Shown: positions 51,301-59,900 of the stretch, one piece after another
Position numbering within the stretch: the stretch's first letter is position 1
Layout of the letters: each line of letters opens with the position of its first letter
Assembly (NCBI GenBank): GCA_028564925.1
Contig: CM053030.1
Span: 822,209-886,208 of the forward strand
DNA from: Lithobates sylvaticus
Lineage: Eukaryota > Chordata > Amphibia > Anura > Ranidae
Length of the DNA stretch: 64,000 nt
Direction of reading: 5' to 3'
Position numbers and translations under genes: made by a program
Notes under the pieces: generated by a model
What the model saw: only the letters and a program-made list of their open reading frames with translations
Told to the model about the DNA's origin: nothing
Databases searched by the model: none

Positions 51301-52564
51301 CATTAGGTGACAGCAGAGGACAGGAGGAGGTGATCACATTCCCATATATAATAGAGGAGGTGCAGTACCATAGAGGGGACATTAGGTGACAGCAGAGGAC
51401 AGGAGGAGGTGATCACATTCCATATATAATAGAGGAGGTGCAGTACCACAGAGGGGACATTAGGTGACAGCAGAGGACAGGAGGGGGTGATCACATTCCA
51501 TATATAATAGAGGAGGTGCAGTACCACAGAGGGGACATTAGGTGACAGCAGAGGACAGGAGGAGGTGATCACATTCCATATATAATAGAGGGGGTGCAGT
51601 ACCACAGAGGGGACATTAGGTGACAGCAGAGGACAGGAGGAGGTGATCACATTCCATATATAATAGAGGGGGTGCAGTACCACAGAGGGACATTAGGTGA
51701 CAGCAGAGGACAGGAGGAAGTGATCACATTCCATATATAATAGAGGGGGTGCAGTACCACAGAGGGGACATTAGGTGACAGCAGAGGACAGGAGGTGGTG
51801 ATCACATTCCATATATAATAGAGGGGGTGCAGTACCACAGAGAGGGCAGTGACAGCAGAGGACAGGAGGAGGTGATCACATTCCATATATAATAGAGGGG
51901 GTGCAGTACCACAGAGAGGACATTAGGTGACAGCAGAGGACAGGAGGAGGTGATCACATTCCCATATATAATAGAGGGGGTGCAGTACCACAGAGAGGAC
52001 ATTAGGTGGCAGCAGAGGACAGGAGGAGGTGATCACATTCCATATATAATAGAGGAGGTGCAGTACCACAGAGGGACATTAGTGACAGCAGAGGACAGGA
52101 GGGGGTGATCACATTCCATATATAATAGAGGAGGTGCAGTACCACAGAGGGGACATTAGGTGACAGCAGAGGACAGGAGGAGGTGATCACATTCCATATA
52201 TAATAGAGGGGGTGCAGTACCACAGAGGGGACATTAGGTGACAGCAGAGGACAGGAGGGGGTGATCACATTCCATATATAATAGAGGAGGTGCAGTACCA
52301 CAGAGGGGACATTAGGTGACAGCAGAGGACAGGAGGGGGTGATCACATTCCATATATAATAGAGGGGGTGCAGTACCACAGAGGGGACATTAGGTGACAG
52401 CAGAGGACAGGAGGGGGTGATCACATTCCATATATAATAGAGGGGGTGCAGTACCACAGAGGGTACATTAGGTGACAGCAGAGGACAGGAGGGGGTGATC
52501 ACATTCCATATATAATAGAGGGGGTGCAGTACCACAGAGAGGACATTAGGTGGCAGCAGAGGAC
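39366..52564. repeat. 78/79-bp minisatellite, Array B copy 2
   Basis: About 168 clean units of a 78- or 79-bp repeat. Each unit contains GTGATCACATTCC(C)ATATATA, TAGAGG(A/G)GGTGCAGTACC, ACAGAG(G/A)GGACATTAGGTG and ACAGCAGAGGACAGGAGG. Variants are restricted to a few positions: one or two extra C after ATTCC, GAGGAGG versus GAGGGGG, and GTGAC versus GTGGC. Since 78 is divisible by three, long minus-strand frames with a 26-residue period appear. They are not genes. A scrambled patch with partial units lies at about 42,020-42,130. The array stops immediately before the TMUB1 promoter region. Confidence 0.97.
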
Positions 52565-52682
52565 TGGAAGATTTGCCAGTAAGCAATATGGCGGACGTGG
52601 GTGTTTGACGTCGGAGGGGATTTCCCGGCATGCTCAGTGTGTGGATTGTACACGGTGATACAGGAAGAGAGCAGAGATGAGT
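52565..52682 (+). promoter_or_regulatory. TMUB1: Probable TMUB1 promoter and non-coding first exon
   Basis: Unique sequence that begins right after Array B. It has a YY1-type motif AATATGGCGG (52,585-52,594), a near-perfect CRE TGACGTCG (52,606-52,613) and an NF-kB-like GGGGATTTCCC (52,616-52,626). A strong splice donor GTGAGT lies at 52,683-52,688. YY1 motifs of this kind usually sit at or just after the start site of TATA-less housekeeping promoters. A six-codon frame, ATG to TGA, at 52,588-52,608 could act as an upstream ORF. Assigning this stretch to TMUB1 rests on its position and orientation. In human TMUB1 the first exon is also non-coding. Confidence 0.5.
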
Positions 52683-53123
52683 GTGAGTGACAGTCTATTA
52701 TAGGAATGAGGGGCCCTGAGTCTGGAAGGGGGGGGGAGGGGGCTCTGAGTCTGGAAGGGGGGGGGGGTGTGATAGGAATGGGGGAGGGGGGCTCTGAGTC
52801 GGGGGTGTCCTATAGACGGGGGGGGGGGTCTTGGCTCAGGTGGGGAGACCCCATAATATCTATAGAGTCCCCTGTTTGCTCTGCATTCTCATCCACATTT
52901 CGGGGGCCACCCCTGGGGAGACTGGTGGCTGATGCCCCCCCAGGAGGAGGATGGGGGAGGTGTGTCCTGTAGGCAGGGTGGCACCGGCTGTCCCTGGGGG
53001 TGGGTCACCTACCTCTGCACCACGCCCCTACCCCGAGCACCCCAATAATAATACACCCCCCCAATACATCCAATCACAGGCAGTCCAGACCCCCCATTAT
53101 GACAGACATTTCCTCCTCTTACC
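52683..53123 (+). other. Start of probable TMUB1 intron 1, G-rich tracts
   Basis: Contains several runs of 7-11 G on the + strand (52,729-52,830), arranged as a short imperfect repeat around CTCTGAGTCTGGAAGG. These could form G-quadruplexes in the nascent RNA or DNA. The rest to 53,123 is ordinary unique sequence without a recognisable gene. The open frame through it lacks any family resemblance. Confidence 0.6.
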
Positions 53124-53302
53124 GTGATGCCCCCCGTCTCTCCCCCACCGTCTCTCTCCCCCACCGTCTCTCTCCCCCCCGTCTCTCTCCCCCCCGTCTC
53201 TCTCCCCCCCCGTCTCTCTCTCCCCCCGTCTCTCTCTCTCCCCCCAGTCTCTCTCCCTCCCCGTCTCTCTCCCCCCCCGTCTCTCTCCCCCCGTCTCTCT
53301 CT

Positions 53303-53354
<52 letters not shown>

Positions 53355-54049
53355 TCTCTCACTCCTCTCTCTCCCCCCCGTCGCCCCCCCCCCCGCCCGC
53401 GCTCTCTCTCTCTCTCCGTCACTCTCTCTCTCCCTCTCCGTCTCTCTCCCCCCCGTCTCTCTCTCTCTCTCTCTCCCTATCCGTCTCTCTCTCTCACTCT
53501 CCTTCCCTCTCTCTCTCTCTCCCCCCCCGTCTCTCTCCCCCCGTCTCTCTCTCCCTCTCTCTCACTCCCCCCGTCCTCTCTCCCTCCCCCCTCTCTCCCT
53601 CCCCCCCCGTCTCCCCCCCCCACCCCCCTCCCCCTCTCTCTCCCCTCCCCCCCCTCTCTCTCCCCCCCCCCTCTCCCCCCCCCCCATCTCTCTCCTCTCT
53701 CCCCTCCCTCTCCTCTCTCTCCCCCCCCGTCCTCCCTCCCCCTCTCCTCCCCGCCCCCCCCCCCCTCCCACCCCCCCCCCCCCCCCCCCCCCCTCTCCCC
53801 CCCCCCCCCCCCCCCCCCCCCCCACCTCCCGCCCTCCCCCCCCCCCCCCCCCCCCACCCCCCCCCCCCCCCCCCGCCCCCTCCCCCCACCACCTCATCCC
53901 CCCCCCTCTCCCCCCGTCCCTCCCGCCCCCCCCCTCCCGCCCCCCCCCCCGTCTCCCCTCTCCCCCCCCCGCCCCCCCCCCTCCCCCCCACCCCCCCCCG
54001 TCTCCCCTCCTCTCTCTCCCCCTCTCCCCCTCCTCTCCCTCTCCCCCCC

Positions 54050-54088
<39 letters not shown>

Positions 54089-54216
54089 CCCCCTCCCCCC
54101 CCCCCATCTCCCCCCCCCCCTCTCCCCTCCCCCTCTCCCCCTCCCCCCCCCCCCATCTCCCCTCCCCCCATCCCCATCCCCCCCCCCCCCCCCCCCCCCC
54201 CCCCCCGCCCCCCCCG

Positions 54217-54303
<87 letters not shown>

Positions 54304-54343
54304 ACCCCCCTCCCCCCCCCCCCCCCCCCCCCCTCTCCCCCCG

Positions 54344-54397
<54 letters not shown>

Positions 54398-55224
54398 CTC
54401 CTCGCCCCTCCCCCCCCCCTCCCGCCCCCCCCCCCGCCCCCTCCCCCCACCCCTCCCCCCCCCCCCCCCCCCCCCCCCCCCCCGTCCCTCTCCCTCTCCC
54501 CCCCGTCTCCCTCTCCCCCCCCTCCTCTCTCTCTCTCTCCTCCCCCTCCCCGCCCCCCCCCCTCTCTCTCTCTCACCCCCCCCCCTTCCCCCCCCCTCTC
54601 CCCCCCCGCTCTCTCTCCTCCCCCCCGTCACCTCCCCTCTCTCTCCCCCCGCTCCGCCCCCCCCCCCTCCCCCCCCCCCCCCCCCCCCACCCCCCTCCCC
54701 CGCCCCCTCCCCCTCTCCCTCCCCACCCCCCTCCTCCCCCACCCCCCCGCCCCACCCCCCCTCCCCCCTCTCTCTCTCTCCCCCCTCCTCTCACTCCCAC
54801 CCTCCCTCCCTTCTCCCTCCCCCCTCGCCTCTCTCCGACCCCTCTCTCTCCCCTCCCGCCCCCCCCGCTTCTCTCCCCCCTCACCACCCGTCGCCCCCCT
54901 CTCTCCCCCCCCACCTCCCCCCCTCCCCCCTCTCTCTCTCGTCCCCCCCCTCTCCCCCCGTCTCTCTCTCTCCCCCTCGTCACTCTCTCTCCCCCAGTCT
55001 CACTCTCTCCCCCGTCTCTCTCTCTCCCCCCCCGTCTCTCTCTCTCCCCCCGTCTCTCTCTCTCCCCCCCGTCTCTCTCTCCCCCGTCTCTCTCACTCCC
55101 CCCCGTCTCTCTCTCCCCCCCGTCTCTCTCTCTCCGCCCCCCGTCTCTCTCTCCCCCCGTCTCTCTCTCTCCCCCCCGTCTCTCTCCCCCCCCGTCTCTC
55201 TCATCCCCTATCCCCCCTCCCCCC
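53124..55224. repeat. About 2.1-kb C/T-only low-complexity tract
   Basis: An almost unbroken polypyrimidine stretch on the + strand. The edges are built of GTCTCTCTCCCCCC-like units of 14-18 bp and the core (about 53,750-54,500) is mainly poly-C. Frames of several hundred codons encoding proline/serine or glycine/glutamate runs on the two strands come from the composition and are not genes. The exact length is doubtful because such tracts sequence and assemble poorly. Confidence 0.93.
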
Positions 55225-55620
55225 AGGCTCACTGGTATATGGAGGAGTTCCAGTCTGGGGGGAGGGGGGTTTAGAGCCATCAACTGCAGAAACTGCCTCA
55301 GCTCCACCCACTCCAATCTAGAACCGCCCCCACAGGAGAGAGAGAGGAGGGGAGGCCACACCCACAGACCAATCTCCCGCCTCTCCTCACCCGCAATCCT
55401 TATTATACACCCCGAAGAACTTAGCAGCTGGGGCAGCCGCCCCCTGTGGCCTCACCCATGCTACACCATTGGTCAGATGAGACCCTCAGATAGGGGGGCG
55501 TGACTGTGCGGGGCCCACAGACGTCACAGTGCTGATAAGGTCCCGCCCCTTCCTGGGGTAATAAGGGGTTGTGGGGTGGGGTGGGATGCGGTTCCTCCAG
55601 TAACTGTCTTCCCTCTGCAG
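55225..55620 (+). promoter_or_regulatory. 3' end of TMUB1 intron 1 with promoter-like motifs and splice acceptor
   Basis: Unique sequence leading to the splice acceptor CTGTCTTCCCTCTGCAG that ends at 55,620. Upstream lie a reverse CCAAT box (ATTGG, 55,468-55,472), a CRE-like GACGTCAC (55,520-55,527) and a GC box CCCGCCCC (55,542-55,549). These spacings would suit an alternative promoter close to the coding exon. That is inference. Confidence 0.45.
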
Positions 55621-56181
55621 GGCGGCCTCCATGGCTCTTATCGAAGGTGTGGGTGATGAGGTGACGCTGATCTTCGCTCTGGTTCTCATCCTATCCGTGG
55701 TGGCCTTGGCGTGGATTTCTACTCACACTTCAGATCGCAACAGCCCTCATTTGTCGTCTCCCCCGGCAGAGGCTCCTGAGGAAGAAGAGGGCGGAGCCGG
55801 CCCCCCGGCAGAGGCTCCTGAGGAAGAAGAGGGTGGAGCCGCCCCCCCGGCAGAGGCTCCTGAGGAAGAAGAGGGCGGAGCCGGCACAGATGCCCCAAGT
55901 ACCTCCGATGATCCTCTGCCCAGTACGGAGGCCACCTTAGATAACGGTCCATCACCCTCCGATGTTCCCAGCGACTCCTCTGAGAGCCCCCAGAAGCCAC
56001 CCCTGAAATCTGATCCCACCAACGGGGAACCACCTGAGAATGACCCACCCACACTGAGAAATCGAGGGCCCGGGACCCCCTCAGAAAGTAGAGACAGAAT
56101 ATCTCTGCGCTTAAAGTTCCTGAATGACACGGAGCACGTGGTGCCGGTCTGTCTGTCTGACACCGTCCTTCACATCAAGAG
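55621..56181 (+). CDS. TMUB1: TMUB1 first coding exon (partial gene)
   Basis: Encodes the N-terminal 183 codons plus two bases of transmembrane and ubiquitin-like domain-containing protein 1. In mammals this is an ER membrane adaptor in ER-associated degradation, also linked to receptor recycling. The start ATG at 55,631 has good context (GCCTCCATGG). MALIEGVGDEVTLIFALVL and ALAWISTHTSD closely match TMUB1 and fit it better than TMUB2 (GVGDEV, STHT). A transmembrane segment spans about residues 11-31. An acidic proline-rich linker follows, with three 14-residue repeats (44-85), and the ubiquitin-like domain begins at RISLRLKFLNDTEHVV (about 155). The exon ends in AAGAG before the donor GTAAGG at 56,182, phase 2, the same place (after K-R) where I expect the mammalian intron. 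The rest of the ubiquitin-like domain and the two C-terminal membrane segments must lie beyond the window. Confidence 0.85.
55760..55885 (+). repeat. 42-bp coding tandem repeat in TMUB1
   Basis: Three in-frame copies of a 42-bp unit encoding PPAEAPEEEEGGAG (residues 44-57, 58-71 and 72-85). The copies differ by only one or two bases. They lengthen the cytosolic linker between the first membrane segment and the ubiquitin-like domain. Confidence 0.93.
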
Positions 56182-56953
56182 GTAAGGGGTGGAGCCAGGG
56201 GGTTGGATGAATGATTGACGACATCGAGATTGAATGGATTGACCCCTTACAGGGATCCACACAGAGCCACCGGCCAATCTACTCCTCCCACACAGAGCCA
56301 CCGGCCAATCTACTCCTCCCACACAGAGCCACCGGCCAATCTACTCCTCCCACAAAGAGCTGCCGGCCAATCTACTCCTCCCACACAGAGCCCCCAACCA
56401 ACCTACTCCTCCCACAAAGAGCCACCGTCCAATCTACTCCTCCCACACAGAGCCACCGGCCAATCTACTCCTCCCACAAAGAGCCGCCGGCCAATCTCCT
56501 CCTCCCACACAGAGCCCCCGTCCAATCTACTCCTCCCACAAAGAGCCACCGTCCAATCTACTCCTCCCACAAAGAGCCGCCGGCCAATCTACTCCTCCCA
56601 CACAGAGCCGCCGGCCAATCTACTCCTCCCACACCAGAGCCCCCAACCAACCTACTACTCCTCCCACAAAGAGACGCCGGCCAATCTACTCCTTCCACAC
56701 AGAGCCGCCGGCCAATCTACTCCTTCCCCCAACCTACTCCTCCCACAAAGAGCCGCCGGCCAATCTACTCCTCCCACACAGAGCCACCGTCCAATCTACT
56801 CCTCCCACAAAGAGACGCCGGCCAATCTACTCCTCCCACAAAGAGCCGCCGGCCAATCTACTCCTCCCACACAGAGCCGACGGCCAATCTACTCCTCCCA
56901 CACAGAGCCGCCGGCCAATCTACTCCTCCCACACAGAGCCCCCAACCAACCTA
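56135..56953. repeat. First copy of an 819-bp tandem duplication
   Basis: From CACGTGGTGCCGGTCTGTC in the TMUB1 exon, through the splice donor and intron start, into Array D. The same order restarts at 56,954 (offset 819 bp) and can be followed to about 57,770, with one extra 31-bp unit and few base differences. Confidence 0.88.
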
Positions 56954-59900
56954 CACGTGGTGCCGGTCTGTCTGTCTGACACCGTCCTTCACATCAAGAG
57001 GTAAGGGGTGGAGCCAGGGGGTTGGATGAATGATTGACGACATCGAGATTGAATGGATTGACCCCTTACAGGGATCCACACAGAGCCACCGGCCAATCTA
57101 CTCCTCCCACACAGAGCCACCGGCCAATCTACTCCTCCCACACAGAGCCACCGGCCAATCTACTCCTCCCACAAAGAGCTGCCGGCCAATCTACTCCTCC
57201 CACACAGAGCCGCCGGCCAATCTACTCCTCCCACACAGAGCCCCCAACCAACCTACTCCTCCCACAAAGAGCCACAGTCCAATCTACTCCTCCCACACAG
57301 AGCCACCGGCCAATCTACTCCTCCCACAAAGAGCCGCCGGCCAATCTCCTCCTCCCACACAGAGCCACCGTCCAATCTACTCCTCCCACAAAGAGCCACC
57401 GTCCAATCTACTCCTCCCACAAAGAGCCGCCGGCCAATCTACTCCTCCCACACAGAGCCGCCGGCCAATCTACTCCTCCCACACAGAGCCCCCAACCAAC
57501 CTACTCCTCCCACAAAGAGACGCCGGCCAATCTACTCCTTCCACACAGAGCCCCCAACCAACCTACTCCTCCCACAAAGAGCCGCCGGCCAATCTACTCC
57601 TCCCACACAGAGCCACCGTCCAATCTACTCCTCCCACAAAGAGACGCCGGCCAATCTACTCCTCCCACAAAGAGCCGCCGGCCAATCTACTCCTCCCACA
57701 CAGAGCCGACGGCCAATCTACTCCTCCCACACAGAGCCGACGGCCAATCTACTCCTCCCACACAGAGCCGCCGGCCAATCTACTCCTCCCACACAGAGCC
57801 CCCAACCAACCTACTCCTCCCACAAAGAGCCACCGTCCAATCTACTCCTCCCACACAGAGCCGCCGGCCAATCTACTCCTCCCACACAGAGCCCCCAACC
57901 AACCTACTCCTCCCACAAAGAGCCACCGTCCAATCTACTCCTCCCACACAGAGCCACCGGCCAATCTACTCCTCCCACACAGAGCCGCCGGCCAATCTAC
58001 TCCTCCCACACAGAGCCCCCAACCAACCTACTCCTCCCACAAAGAGACGCCGGCCAATCTACTCCTTCCACACAGAGCCCCCAACCAACCTACTCCTCCC
58101 ACAAAGAGCCGCCGGCCAATCTACTCCTCCCACACAGAGCCACCGTCCAATCTACTCCTCCCACAAAGAGACGCCGGCCAATCTACTCCTCCCACAAAGA
58201 GCCGCCGGCCAATCTTCTCCTCCCACACAGAGCCGACGGCCAATCTACTCCTCCCACACAGAGCCGACGGCCAATCTACTCCTCCCACACAGAGCCGCCG
58301 GCCAATCTACTCCTCCCACACAGAGCCCCCAACCAACCTACTCCTCCCACAAAGAGCCGCCGGCCAATCTACTCCTCCCACAAAGAGCCGACGGCCAATC
58401 TACTCCTCCCACACAGAGCTGCCGGCCAATCTACTCCTCCCACACAGAGCCCCCAACCAACCTACTCCTCCCACAAAGAGCCGCCGGCCAATCTACTCCT
58501 CCCACACAGAGCCGACGGCCAATCTACTCCTCCCACACAGAGCCGACGGCCAATCTACTCCTCCCACACAGAGCCGACGGCCAATCTACTCCTCCCACAC
58601 AGAGCCGACGGCCAATCTACTCCTCCCACACAGAGCCCCCAACCAACCTACTCCTCCCACAAAGAGCCGCCGGCCAATCTACTCCTCCCACAAAGAGCCG
58701 ACGGCCAATCTACTCCTCCCACACAGAGCCGCCGGCCAATCTACTCCTCCCACACAGAGCCGACGGCCAATCTACTCCTCCCACACAGAGCGGACGGCCA
58801 ATCTACTCCTCCCACACAGAGCCGACGGCCAATCTACTCCTCCCACACAGAGCTGCCGGCCAATCTACTCCTCCCACACAGAGCCCCCAACCAACCTACT
58901 CCTCCCACACAGAGCCCCCAACCAACCTACTCCTCCCACAAAGAGCCCCCAACCAACCTACTCCTCCCACAAAGAGCCGCCGGCCAATCTACTCCTCCCA
59001 CAAAGAGCTACCGTCCAATCTACTCCTTCCACACAGAGCCACCGTCCAATATACTCCTCCCACACAAAGCTGCCGGCCAATCTACTCCTCCCACACAGAG
59101 CCCCCAACCAATCTACTCCTCCCACAAAGAGCCGCCGGCCAATCTACTCCTCCCACAAAGAGCCGCCGGCCAATCTACTCCTCCCACACAGAGCCGCCGG
59201 CCAATCTACTCCTCCCACACAGAGCCGCCGGCCAATCTACTCCTCCCACACAGAGCCGCCGGCCAATCTACTCCTCCCACACTGAGCCGCCGGCCAATCT
59301 ACTCCTCCCACACAGAGCCGCCGGCCAATCTACTCCTCCCACACAGAGCCGCCGGCCAATCTACTCCTCCCACACAGAGCCCCCAACCAACCTACTCCTC
59401 CCACAAAGAGCCGCAGGCCAATCTACTCCTCCCACAAAGAGCCGCCGGCCAATCTACTCCTCCCACACAGAGCCGCCGGCCAATCTACTCCTCCCACACA
59501 GAGCCCCCAACCAACCTACTCCTCCCACAAAGAGCCGCAGGCCAATCTACTCCTCCCACAAAGAGCCGCCGGCCAATCTACTCCTCCCACACAGAGCCAC
59601 CGTCCAATCTCCTCCTCCCACACAGAGCCACCGGCCAATCTCCTCCTCCCACACAGAGCCACCGGCCAATCTCCTCCTCCCACATAGAGCCCCCAACCAA
59701 TCTACTCCTCCCACAAAGAGCCACCGGCCAATCTACTCCTCCCACACAGAGCCACCGGCCAATCTCCTCCTCCCACACAGAGCCCCCAACCAACCTACTC
59801 CTCCCACAAAGAGCCGCCGGCCAATCTACTCCTCTCACACAGAGCCGCCGGCCAATCTACTCCTCTCACACAGAGCTGCCGGCCAATTTACTCCTCCCAC

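Noticed and set aside
39395-52631. Many minus-strand frames with VLHPLYYIWNVITSSCPLL repeats that look like membrane proteins
   Set aside because: Direct translations of the 78-bp array. The frame is kept only because 78 is divisible by three, and it breaks wherever a 79-bp unit occurs.
53000-55321. 773- and 716-codon proline/serine-rich frames and glycine-rich minus-strand frames
   Set aside because: Pure C/T composition makes both strands open in several frames. This is low-complexity sequence and not a proline-rich protein gene.
55719-56163. Minus-strand frames of 111 and 138 codons opposite the TMUB1 exon
   Set aside because: Antisense of a coding tandem repeat. The + strand product matches TMUB1 and has proper splice signals.
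55621-56181. TMUB2 as the identity of the host gene
   Set aside because: GVGDEVT and STHT fit TMUB1, while TMUB2 has GVGNEV and STY. The K-R exon end also fits TMUB1 better.
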